This document shows positions 21,402 to 31,830 of a stretch of DNA of 64,000 nucleotides, piece by piece. The translations under genes were made by a program, and so were the position numbers. Each line of letters opens with the position of its first letter. The first letter of the stretch is position 1. The notes beneath the pieces were generated by a model. That model had not been told where the DNA came from. It did not search any database and saw only the letters and a list, made by a program, of their open reading frames with translations. Source of the DNA: Liolophura sinensis (taxonomy: Eukaryota > Mollusca > Polyplacophora > Chitonida > Chitonidae); NCBI RefSeq assembly GCF_032854445.1, contig NC_088300.1, positions 24,287,608-24,351,607 on the forward strand, given 5' to 3'.

Positions 21402-23715
21402 ATGGATGTGGAGTCTTTGATATCAGCCGTGTTTCGAAAACCTGCAATTTGGGACAAAAGAAGGAAAGACCACGCAAACCGCAACGTTGTGAATCGTGCT
21501 TGGAAAGAAATTAGGGAAGAGCTGAAACATGATGGTAAGAATAACTTTATTGTATGTATTTATTCATGGCTGCTTTCATTTATTTGTGCTCCATTGCCTT
21601 CTATTCTGTAGTATACGTCCCCCCCCCTCTCTCTCTCCTCTCTCTCTCCTCTCCCTTTTTCCTTTCATGCCCAATATCTTTCTCATTATTTCCTTGGACC
21701 CTCCCGCTCTAGCCAACTCTACTACAAGCTTATTGTAATTTACTAACAAAAGAAAATCGAAGACAGATCTACTTTTATATTTACAAGAGCAGCGTCTGGT
21801 CAGTTTACAAAAGCTTTTAATGGACTTTGGCCCAGATTGTTCCTTGAAGGTTACATTTTCTTGTTGATAGGCTATTGAATATATTGCAGAGGATATCTAC
21901 TGAAGTATGCTTTAAAAACATCCCTGGCAGTTTTTGAATCATTACATGGCCTCCCAACACGGTCCCAAACTATGCCTTGGTTTTCAACCGAAACTTCGGT
22001 GAGGTTTTGCACCATGCCTTCTTTGTCTATTATAGTGTTATGCAGGACACAAACACATTTTACAATGCGATCGGCAAGCAGCACGTCTGTCTCAATTTCT
22101 TTGTTTAGCAAACGCCATTTTGCTACCAAAATTCCAAACGCACATTCCACGGTTTTTCTACATCTTGACGATCTCTTGTTGAAGCAGTCTTCATCAAGAG
22201 GGAGATTTGTTCCACTGTAGGGTTTCAAAACATGAGTCATTAGTGGGTATGCCTCGTCAGCAATGAACACAAATGGGGCCACGACATTGGAGTTTGACAG
22301 AGCTGTAGGCTCTGGTATATGCAGTTTTTCTTGTACAAGAGCACGATAAAGGCCAGAGGCTTGAAAAGTACCTCCATCGCTTTGTTTCCCGTGTCCGCAA
22401 ACGTTGATTGTCAGAAATTTGTAATGAGCATCAACAACAGCCTGCAACACTATTGAGAAATATCTTTTGTAGTTATAAAACATGGATCCTGATTTGCTGG
22501 GACAACGGATTCGAACATGCTTTCCGTCTATCACTCCTAAGCAGTTTGGGAAATTCCAAAGATTGTAAAAGTCATCAGAAGCCGATAGGAATGTTTCCCT
22601 GGTTGGAGAGGGCATATGCACTGGTTTCAGCTCATCCCATATAGCAGTAACAGTTTCAGACACAACGTGTGCTACAGTGGAGGCACCCACCCGGAAGTTG
22701 AAGGCAAGGGTCTTAAAAGATGAACCGGTTGCAAGAAATCTGAAAAAAGACGTTCATCATATTAGTTGTGTCTCTGAAAGCGACTTTTGAATTGTGATAT
22801 ATATATTTGACTTGCTGGAATGCGGCAATCATTATGACTCAGTTTATGTGAACTTTCATCATTGACAATAATATTGTATGCAAGCACTATATCATAAATA
22901 ATAATGTGCTGTTATTTTTTTTGTTTTCAGAAACTGCACTGAAGAACAAATGGAAGTCCCTGCGAGACTACTTTGCGACAGAATACAATAAAAGGTCTGT
23001 GCCAAGATCAGGAGACGCTGCAAGCAATCGCCCACAATCAAAGTGGCAGTTTTTCTATCAGCTTCTCTTTTTGAAAAATATTGTTGCGCCGAGAACTTCA
23101 TTCGACTACCTAGGTCTGGATAACTTTGAAGGTAATCAACCAAGCCCGGGGATTGCGGATGAGTCTGCACCAGAAGTAGACACCCAGGGCAGCAATGTGG
23201 AAAGTCAAGGACCGGACACATCTGACAATCCTACAGCCTTTGAAGCACCAGAGCCTGGGCCGTTCCAGGAGTTTTCTCCGGGGCCTCCGTGGAGTAAACG
23301 TACAAACACAAGAGCAGGACCCCCCAAAAAACGCAGTCGAGACAGCTCGGACAGTTACAGGGAACTGATAGATATAGAAGAAAGAAAACTTCAATACTTA
23401 AGTCAAAAAAGAGAAAATGCCGAGCAAACAAATGGTGCTGACTTCTAATTCCTCAAATCATTATACCCATACATGAAAATGGTCCCTGAGCACCTGAAAC
23501 TCTGCGTTCGCAATCGAATACAGTCAGTTCTTCAAGAGTTTGTATACCCACCAACAGTACAACAACGTTCACAAAGCCAACCTCAAGATCTGGATGTACA
23601 ATTGCGAGATAGCACATCGCCCGCATTGTCTTACCAAAGCTATAGCACAGGTTCAACACCTAATAGCATTGATTCCTACACCACTCAGCCAGACTCTCAT
23701 CATTTCCAGTACTAA
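21402..23715 (+). pseudogene. Harbinger MADF/BESS accessory protein (one in-frame stop)
   Basis: Exon 1 is 21402-21534, starting ATG in AAAATGGATG and ending GATG|GTAAGA. Exon 2 starts at 22931 after TTTTCAG. The joined frame keeps phase and gives a MADF fold: VFRKPAIWDKRRKDHANRN, AWKEIREELKHD, LKNKWKSLRDYF and SKWQFFYQLLFL. A proline/serine-rich acidic linker follows, then a basic PPKKRSRD likely to act in nuclear import. A TAA at 23446-23448 ends the protein at 216 residues. Without it the frame runs on to 23715 through FLKSLYPYMKMVP and LCVRNRIQSVLQEF, a BESS-like interaction motif. In related Harbinger elements this partner binds DNA and helps bring the transposase to the nucleus. Confidence 0.85.
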
Positions 23716-24638
23716 TTGTTTTCATTATGATCGTTAAGACATCTGTCAACGCCTGAACAAAAGATATTAAGCAGCGTTTTTGTTAATATGTTGTAATCTT
23801 TATGTTGGTTTATTTTTTCAGCTGTTATCATTTCCAGGTACATTCATTTAAAGTGCTGAAGACAAAGAGTCATCAAATGATCCTTAATTTTGTTGTACTC
23901 AAATTGTATTTTACACAAGATACTTAATATGCCAGTTAGGCGTAAATGATTTTGTTTTCTCTCGCAAGTGGAAAATCATTCTTACTCTTTACGAACAGTG
24001 ATCTTTTTTAAACATCTATGTTGTTGATTTTATATAATCATTCTATAACTAAGATAGTTTCTGAGTTTGTTGGCTGTTTGCTCTGTTTGTTTATTGTCTT
24101 TTGTGAGTAACAACCTTTTTAATCCTAGTCTTCTCTCCTAAAATGTCCTCACCATAAGTTTAAAACAAACAAGAGATTTACCTGTTGTAGTTCATAATGG
24201 AGATCAATAAACTTTATGATACACGTTTACACGGTCTTAGTTCATTGTGTATGCATGAATATATATTTACAGTTATTACTTCATACTTATATATATAACT
24301 GTATATACACATACGTTTCAACTAAGGGTGACTCACCTGAGCGTAATAACTAGACGCTCCTCTGGCAGAATTGGTTGTTAGTGCCAGTTGCACCAGTTCT
24401 TTGTTATCTTTGGTTCAATTTTTTCAAAGATATACTTGAATGTCTCTTGGCTCATTCTCAAGTATGACTGGAAACGAGAAGGGCTCCTTTTAAGCAAAGG
24501 AAACAAGTGATGATATTCACCTTCCATTCGCCTCCTTTTATTTATCTCATGAACGCCCATTTTTTTGCGTATTCCTAGGATAATTTTCGGCAAAACACTG
24601 TCTAGCAACAATAGTTCGTCTTCACTTGAATCCGCCAT
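21872..24638 (-). pseudogene. Harbinger DDE transposase, HARBI1-like (one in-frame stop)
   Basis: Exon 1 is 24638-24337; the start is the ATG in CACCATGGCG, a strong initiation context, giving MADSSEDEL. Exon 2 is 22739-21872. The exons total 1170 nt and join in phase at LVITL-RFLATG. Catalytic residues are visible: D in GVIDGKHVRI, D in FIADEAYPL and E in KTVECAFGIL, with the family block CVLHN. Length (389 codons) is near HARBI1 (about 350 residues). A TAA at 24378-24380 interrupts just before QPILPEERL, 13 codons before the splice junction. It would cut the enzyme cleanly and remove all catalytic residues unless read through. The exon 2 coding stretch has no other damage. The protein would cut and rejoin the element at its TIRs. 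Confidence 0.9.
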
Positions 24639-24730
24639 GGTGCCAAATGACAAAATTCTACCAGTCGCAAGCGCGATTTACAATCTGTCAATATGTCCAC
24701 CTCAACGACAAGCAAGCACTTTCATTTCAC

Positions 24731-24788
24731 GTGCTTGCTTTATCGCGCTCGTTTTTATCGCGAGCAAGCGTTCTTTTTGTGCGCAGAC
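24731..24788. repeat. Harbinger right terminal inverted repeat
   Basis: Ends CGTTCTTTTTGTGCGCAGAC, directly followed by the TAA target duplication. Partner of 21134-21191. Confidence 0.95.
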
Positions 24789-24791
24789 TAA

Positions 24792-27130
24792 GAAGAGCAC
24801 AAAACTGATATAGCAACATGTGCTATAGATTAAAACACCTCCGACCCTTATAATAGGTTACAGTTGTAATCCTGGTACTCTTACTGGTGCCTATCGTATG
24901 TTAACACGATGCTTAATAAAAGTTGCACAAAAAAGCATTGAATTATGCCTAAATGTCCTGAACTATCTTAAAGATTCCCTTTTCCCTTGATCAGACTGTT
25001 GACTAGCTACCTAGTGCTAAAGGCAAGTATCCTGCAATGACGATTCCTTCAACGTGCTTTAAAATCAACAGAGAGAAAAGAGATGAATAAGGCCCTTCTG
25101 CGGCAGCACTGTATTTTAGAGTTACCAAATTCAAGTCACTTTCCAAGACTCCTGTAAAACACTCTCCTCCGGAACTGGTGCTGTCTCATAAGGATTCTGG
25201 ATTGTCCATGCAATTTTAGCAAATAAAAATCTGGTGGATTAAATGATAAAGAGTAGGCCTAAACATCTGACAGCCTGTTGATGGAGACGAAGGAATCCAT
25301 CGATCTTACACAACGGAACTATATAGGCTGCAACAGAAAATTAAGAAACATAGTCCACGTTCTGGTTCACTATGGCTGTCTTTGGCTCTGAGATCGGTCG
25401 GCCATGTTCCCAGCTTTGCGCGATCTTGAAATGTGCGCCACAAAATGAGTAACTATAAATTCATAACACCCCCATTATGCCGTATTAAACATTTGCTGTG
25501 ACGTCACGCTATTGTCTGAGCAGTTGATTATTGTCCAGAGTCCACATTTGGGAGTTAGTGGTTTGAATGGTGAAGTGTTACGACTTGTACCGCCTGAGTG
25601 CGCATTCGTTTGGTGAAGGGTAGAGCAGGATTCGAACAAACGAACACAAGACTAAACATTAAAATATCCCACTGAGCTATCCAGGAACGTTTGTTATGAC
25701 GTCAATCCTTTCTCTAAAAGACCGCTTCAAGATGAGACGCGTATTGACAAAGGTGTCTAGATATAAGCCGACACCAAACTGCATAATGCGCTAGTCTTTG
25801 AAAGGGACAAACAGTCATCAGGCACCATCCACAATGGAAACTCACACGGAACCTGTATGTAACACCAGAGTGACAACAAAAACAGTTACAAATCCGCGAT
25901 TGTTACAGTACGAAAGAAATACAAACTATTTTCTCATTACTTATGGCAATACACCAACTTTAGTTGTTTCATTTACCTGCCTCGCTATCTGGAATTGTTG
26001 TCTACCAATTCTGGAGCGTGGATGGATACAAGGTAAGAGTAAAAATTCTAACGTCATGTTATACACAGCCTTTATACAATTATGACCAGTTAAAAATCCG
26101 TCGAAGAACAGACGTGTTTTACTTTATTGGGTGCAATAAATATTATTAAGCAATGCACCGAGGATAGGGTTTACTCCATTACATAATCTTACACACCCAG
26201 GGTATGCTCATGTAGTAACCTATATAGAGCACAACCGACTGGATTCTCATTGGCTAAAAGCTCTGATGTTGTATTAAAACGTCATGTAACACCATCACGA
26301 AAGATCAACCATGCTACATATCATATTCAGCTACGCAAATAAATGCTACACATTCGCACAAAAGAACACTCATTGACGGTCATTGTGATGTAATCTTTTT
26401 TTTTAAATATTTGTTTGAAATGTGACCGCGTGTTTCTTCAAAAAGACTCGACAGTTGTTACATTACTACAAACACGTTTAAGTAGGAGAAACAACTCGGC
26501 ACAGTTGATTCTGCGATAGACAAATTAAAGTCAAGACCAAACAGTTTTCAGTTGCCCTTTAATGGTGTACATCTGATTGGTTTCAATGCAATAATTCCAC
26601 GAGTTTATCTTTTTCCGGAGGATGTCGCGTACAGCCGACTGGAATGTGAGAATGACACTTCGCGAAGTTTGGTTTGCTACCCATGCGCCAGGTACACTTG
26701 TGACAGTTGTGATAATTGTGTTATTCGCGAACATCCAGGATTACTCCATGTTTTTGTAGCATACAACTTTGACATTCTGAGGACAGCACCTTCGAAAAGA
26801 TCGAGTTCCAGGTTAATGAATCTCAGCGTACAGATCTGTATTTCTCAAAGCCTAGCGGGGAAGAATGAAACAGATCTCAGGTCTGGTTTGTTTTAAACTG
26901 TTTTTACATGCGGTTAACATGTGCTAAACATTTCGTCAGGCCTTATTATGGCAGGGAGAGTAGCATTGCTGATTTAAGTACAAGTTTGCGGACACTAAAA
27001 ATGAACAGCTCTTTCTCAACTTTTACTCATGTGCCCCTGATATACCTGAAATGTAAAGTCCTTAACTTTAGTATGTGTGCAATATAAGACTCAAGAGCTA
27101 CAGGAGCAGTGCAGGCTAAAACATTTTTAC
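24792..27130. other. No gene recognised; one tRNA-like sequence
   Basis: Only short ORFs. At 25622-25688 the minus strand reads GGATAGCTCAGTGGGATA, then a B-box-like GTTCGAATCCTGCTC, a tRNA-derived sequence or decayed tRNA gene. A Cys-rich ORF of 114 codons at 26552-26896 has no recognisable family and no splice support. Confidence 0.45.
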
Positions 27131-27140
27131 TCTGAAATTG

Positions 27141-27339
27141 AACAGAAAGTCTGTTGTCTGAGTGATGCTAGAACGTATTCTGTTATTGCAGCAGATTTTC
27201 CCATGAAGTACAGCACAGATACTCTGTTAATTCAACATTAGGATTCTATTAAACACACAGGATATTATGTTGAATCAAACGCAGCGCTATGTTATAACAG
27301 AATATATTCTAGCATCACTCAGACAACAGACTTTCTGTT
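27141..27339. repeat. MITE-like element, copy 1
   Basis: The arm 27141-27186 (AACAGAAAGTCTGTTGTCTG, then AGTGATGCTAGAA) is repeated inverted at 27294-27339. The outer ends add TTGAGTGTAG on the right. Related sequence occurs at 61855-62145 and in part at 62790-62845, so it is a dispersed non-autonomous family. Confidence 0.8.
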
Positions 27340-27994
27340 AAAATTAACCGAATATTTTTTTGAGTGTAGATGCTGCTCCACAGAATAATATGGCATACAG
27401 GATAGGCTATTGAGATTCATGTTAAGGAAGTTAATCTTCAGCAATAAACTGCTTAGTGGTGAAGTCCTTTTTTGAAATTTCACTATTGGCAGTCTTTCGC
27501 AAATCATCGAAGAAATGTATGACTACAAGAGTACATCATCTCCCCTTCCACGTGCTGTTGTGTGTAAGATGGTTTCATTTCTGCTGGTTTACATTCATAA
27601 CATAGCAGGGTCATTCCATTTTTTTGCAAAACTTCATGTCCCCATCATCAAGAGCTCCATAAAATTAATATATTTCGATAATTCTTAACTAAGAGATGTC
27701 TTTTAGATAGATAGGCCACTTTGATGAATGTATGTAATCAATTAAAGTTCAATCAAGAAAGCAGCACAATTATAATTACCACCAGTTCTACCCCAACACA
27801 GTGGAATTTATGTCCCTAAACAATCTTCCTGCAGAACTACATCGTTTTAAAGTAATTATATATGCCCCAAGAACCAAAAATAAATCCTTATTTACGCATT
27901 AGTATGTGTAGTTAATGAATTACCAGTTAAAAGATAGATGACGGTTAACTAAATGTATAATTTTTACATGGTTACGAATGTCCCTTAAAATACC

Positions 27995-28415
27995 GTCATT
28001 TCAGTAACGTCAAACAAACGTAGTAACACACAGAGTTGCATCCCTTCCTGAAGAGGTCTTCAACATCATTATAACTATTGAGCCCGCGCAGATTCAGAAA
28101 AATGTCTAATGACTGACCAACTACGTTTTAAAGGACACAGTTTTCATCGGTAAGTACTAAGTTTGCGAGCGTATGCTTTCTCGATGTCATTACCGTACAA
28201 GTATTAGGCTTGGTGTGATACAAAACATATGATAAATATCATAATCAACCTGTTACTCATGGGTTCTTCTTCAAATACGAAGGGCATGTGCTCACCTCGT
28301 GTTGTCTGATTTTGCCCCAGGCTGCAAAGTAACCCAAAATGTCACTACCGTAACGGTCATTCCCGTAATGCTTTACTTTGTTACGGCAATGACATAGCCG
28401 TTACGGAAATGACAT
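27995..28415. repeat. Left cluster of the TGTCATTWCCGTAAY motif
   Basis: Six copies. Forward: GTCATTTCAGTAACG at 27995, TGTCATTACCGTA at 28185, TGTCACTACCGTAAC at 28340 and GTCATTCCCGTAATG at 28356. Inverted: TTACGGCAATGACAT at 28381 and TTACGGAAATGACAT at 28401. The two inverted copies, nearest the gene, mirror the right-hand cluster at 31007-31060. Such repeated short motifs at both ends of a transposase-like gene would suit binding sites for the protein. No clean terminal repeat or target duplication could be fixed. Confidence 0.8.
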
Positions 28416-28588
28416 ACATACCTTAATACAACATAATAACTGGAAAATAAAGTGCTAGTATCTTGTCGTTTTAGCCCATAGCAGACCTTGGGGCGAGGGC
28501 GCAGAGAAAACAAAAGAGGGCATGGCGAATAAACCAACAAACCAAACGATGTCGGGATTTTGAAATTAGAAGGAACGTCAATGCAATC

Positions 28589-30853
28589 ATGACACCTCCA
28601 CTGTCACCTACAACGCCGGAGCAGGGGAATCATGCAGGAAGGGTGGAAACAATGAGACGCTTTGGAAGACAGAAAGTAAGAAGGGACAGGGCAAAATCAT
28701 ACAGAGAATTGTTTAAACTGAGAGTAAAACTACAAGAAGACAGAAGAGTGAAAGAAAGATACAAGAAACGTTACCAGAGGCTTCAAAACAAGGGGAAGAA
28801 ATATCGATTAGAGAAAGAGGTAGACGAAATTATCAAACGACATGAACACAAGAAGGCCTCGTTGGTAAATCAAGCTATTATTCAACGGATTAGGTCAAGG
28901 TACATGCTGTCGAAAAGTCAAGCAGAGAAAAAGATGGTGTCAAGTATAGTCTGTACATATAAAATACTGAAGAAGCTTAAACTGGCCGAGTTTGCCTGGA
29001 AGAAACTGGGCTTTTCAACACACTCTTTCAATGCAAAGCGGGATGGGCAGGTAAGAGAGAGACGGAAACCAAATGGACCGTGCAGACTGAAGGGAAAGGT
29101 TGTTGCCTTTCTGAGTCGCGATGATAACAGCCGGATGAAGGCGGGAAAGAAGTCAACAATAACAAGGCTGGGCGTAAAAAGACAAATCCGCCTATTGTCA
29201 GATGATCTTCTAGCTTTGCATTCAAAATTTCTGATGGAGGAAAGTTGCAAAATATCTTACAGTCTCTTTTGCTCCCTAGGACCATTTCATGTCATGAAAC
29301 CAACGGCAAAAGACAGAGAAACTTGCCAGTGCAGAATTCATGAAAATTTGAAGTTTAAGATGGAAGCCTGTCATCAACTAAAAGTCATCTCTTCATCAAG
29401 TATTGACGTTGCCTTGTGTAACATTACTTGCGACATGCAAAAGAAAGCGTGTATGTACAGGGAATGTCCCAACTGTGAAAGCAAAGAACTCGATTTTGAT
29501 CTCACTGATAGAGGTAAACAAGTGTCGTGGACAGCATGGAAAACAAAGAGGCAGGAGTGGGAAAAGAAAGTGAATGGTGAGACTAAGGTGTCTGTGACCA
29601 ACATCACCGTTAAGGAACGTGAATATGGAACACTGGAAACCTTGGCAACTGAACTGAATAACGACATCCAAAGGGCGAGTCGTCACATCTTCAACAAAAC
29701 CCATCAATACAAAGCACTAAGGCTTTTAAAGAATCAGCTTACAGACGAAGAAGTTATGGTATATACTGACTTCTCCGAGAACTATAACTGCAAATATTCT
29801 GAAGAAATTCAGAGTATGCATTTTGGGGCGTCGCAAAGGCAAATAACCCTGCATACTGGGGTCGCCTATACCAGGTCAAAGACTTACTCTTTTTGCACCA
29901 TGTCGGGCAGCTCAAAACATGCTTCGGCGGCAATATGGGCTCATCTCCAGCCGGTCATTCTTCACCTTAAAGAATTAGAGCCTAATGTCAATGTCATCCA
30001 CTTTATCAGCGACGGCCCAACTACGCAGTACAGGAACAAACAAAACTTTTACCTGTTTTCAAATAGGATTTTTCAACATGGGTTTAGAGAAGGAACCTGG
30101 AACTTCTTAGAAGCAGGCCATGGCAAAGGTGCGGTAGACGGTATCGGTGCTGTCATCAAGCGTACCGCAGACAAGCTGGTCAGTGTTCAGGGCAAAGACA
30201 TCGTGAATGCTGAGGGACTCATGGCAGAACTGGTCAAAGTGAACACCAGTGTGAAGCTGTTACTGATTTCAGAAGAAATCGTCGATTCATTGGAATCTGA
30301 GCTTCCATCTGACTTACGGCCTCTTTCGAAGACAATGCAGATTCACCAGGTATATATAACAAAGCTCGTTTTATAATGGATCGATGGTTGCTTACAGTCG
30401 TACCAAGAATGTCTAACTCGTATCACGGTTCGACACTGTTTATGTGCGGGAGAAACCGGGAGAGGCCGAAGTAAACCACCGCCCTTCGTAAGACTAGCCA
30501 TCTGGTCCAACTGAGACGGCCGATGAGCCAAACGAAGCCCCTGAACAACTAAAACTCATGTTAATGTTGTAGATGAGAGTTTGGTTTCAAAGTACTGCGT
30601 TGTACAGTACGACGGTAGGCCATATCCAGGCGTTGTTTTGACAGTAGACAATGATGAGGAGATGGAGGTCCAGGTTATGCACTGTGTTGGCAAAAATAGG
30701 TACTTTTGGCCAATGATTGACGACGCAGTATGGTACAGGAAAGGAGATGTCGTTACACTGCTTCGGGATCCCCCAAGACCGGTCACCAAGCGCCACTGTG
30801 AAATTGACAAACGTGTTTGGCGTCTAATAGAATCAGAAATGGACCTGGACTGA
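28589..30853 (+). CDS. Transposase-like protein of an unnamed family with SH3/Tudor-like C-terminal module
   Basis: Exon 1 (28589-30349) is open for 587 codons. In order: a basic, coiled-coil-like N-terminus (about 25-90); a region with DDNSRMKAGKK (178-188); a Cys/His set CQCRIHEN (246-253) and CMYRECPNC (288-296); then a candidate RNase H-like nuclease with D394 in VYTDFSENYNCKY, D475 in HFISDGPTTQYRNK and E508 in WNFLEAGHGKGAVDG. Splicing is inferred: donor CCAG|GTATAT, exon 2 30398-30470 (contains VRHCLC), exon 3 30573-30853. Phases agree and give about 704 residues. Exon 3 encodes KYCVVQYDGRPYPGVV and a FWP-containing beta-rich module. I know similar predicted proteins from other metazoans only as uncharacterised. 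The motif clusters on both sides suggest a mobile element; DDE catalysis is inference. Confidence 0.75.
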
Positions 30854-31006
30854 TTTCTGGCAGTGCGAATTCACTGAGATTACCGCTGACGATTTGTTCT
30901 ACTCGATATCGTTTCATCGAGTTTTGTTTTTTTCTTCATTCAAAATCATTGTATCCAGTTCGAGGGTCTACGTAGACCTATTGTTTCTTCAGATCTAACG
31001 GATTGA

Positions 31007-31409
31007 TGTCATTTCCGTAATTACTTGTCATTACCGTAACTGATTGTCATTACCGTAATGTGTGTTTATTATAACTCTAAAATCGCACGAAACAACAAAA
31101 GACCAAAGACAAGGCCTGGGTGTTCGTTCATTTGCGTTATATAAAATAACCCATTGTTGAAATCTGAGGTTTGCCGTGAATCGTGGTTTCCAAGATCGAA
31201 TATTGTATCGTAATTCAATTATACAATCGGATCTCATGAAGCATGCGCAGTTTTTTGCACAATGGTGACTGTGTTGGAGTGATTTATGCTTATCGAGCTG
31301 TGCCTTTCTAGTTGGCAAACCAGTACCTTGTGTTAAGAAGAGAAATAAACAATGTGGCTAATGTTATATGAAGTTTTGATCTTATTCAATCAATGTTACG
31401 GAAATGACA
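31007..31409. repeat. Right cluster of the TGTCATTWCCGTAAY motif
   Basis: TGTCATTTCCGTAA at 31007, TGTCATTACCGTAAC at 31026 and TGTCATTACCGTAATG at 31045 are spaced exactly 19 bp apart. An inverted outer copy TGTTACGGAAATGACA lies at 31394-31409. The cluster begins about 150 bp after the gene's stop codon and mirrors the inverted pair on the left side. Confidence 0.85.
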
Positions 31410-31599
31410 AAACCAAAAAGATGGCCAGACAATAATGCAAAATTATTTAATTATAACATTGTTGACTCGCTGCAGGTCGTTTAGACTTGTTACACGTCAT
31501 ATCAGCAACCATTTAACATAACTGAATAGCTCTCTTGGCACTTTGGTCGTGAATTAACAATAATGGTGAGATTTCCGCTATTTTTTGGAATAACCCAGC

Positions 31600-31830
31600 A
31601 ACGATAACTACTCGGGTTGTGTTCCCAAGTAAAGGAACGATAGTTGCTTTGGTCATGTTCTCAACATGGGGCTATAATCCCATATAGATGAACGATAACT
31701 GGTGGGTCATGTTATCAAACTGAGGAACGATAACTGTTATCGTTATATTCTCAAACAGTGGAACGATGACTGGTGAGACTATATGTTGCTGAGCGGAAGT
31801 GATAACTCGTGAGGGTTGTACCTCAACCAT
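31600..31830. repeat. Degenerate 36-bp tandem repeat
   Basis: About six units starting AACGATAACT at 31600, 31636, 31691, 31726 and 31762 (spacing 35-36, one unit decayed), each with GGTCATGTTCTCAAAC-like sequence. It lies about 190 bp beyond the outermost copy of the motif cluster. Confidence 0.75.

Larger units (their letters stand above)
21134..24788. mobile_element. Complete PIF/Harbinger DNA transposon
   Basis: 3655 bp bounded by 58-bp terminal inverted repeats and flanked by TAA on both sides (21131-21133 and 24789-24791), the 3-bp target duplication typical of PIF/Harbinger. It carries the two expected genes: a DDE transposase on the minus strand and a MADF/BESS-type DNA-binding accessory protein on the plus strand. 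Subterminal sequence at 21190-21320 repeats pieces of the TIR (CACAAAAAGCACGC, TTATCGCGAGCAAGCG), possible extra transposase sites. The ends are almost unmutated, so insertion is probably fairly recent, but each gene has one nonsense codon. Confidence 0.95.

Noticed and set aside
26552-26896. 114-codon ORF with CYPCARYTCDSCDNC as a zinc-binding protein
   Set aside because: Cys spacing fits no family I know; no splice sites or homologue within the window.
28918-29707. Minus-strand ORFs of 85-110 codons over the transposase-like gene
   Set aside because: Shadows of the strong plus-strand coding frame.
27995-31409. CRISPR-like reading of the regularly spaced 15-bp motif
   Set aside because: Motif copies occur in both orientations, spacers are 1-6 bp on the right side, and the genome is eukaryotic.
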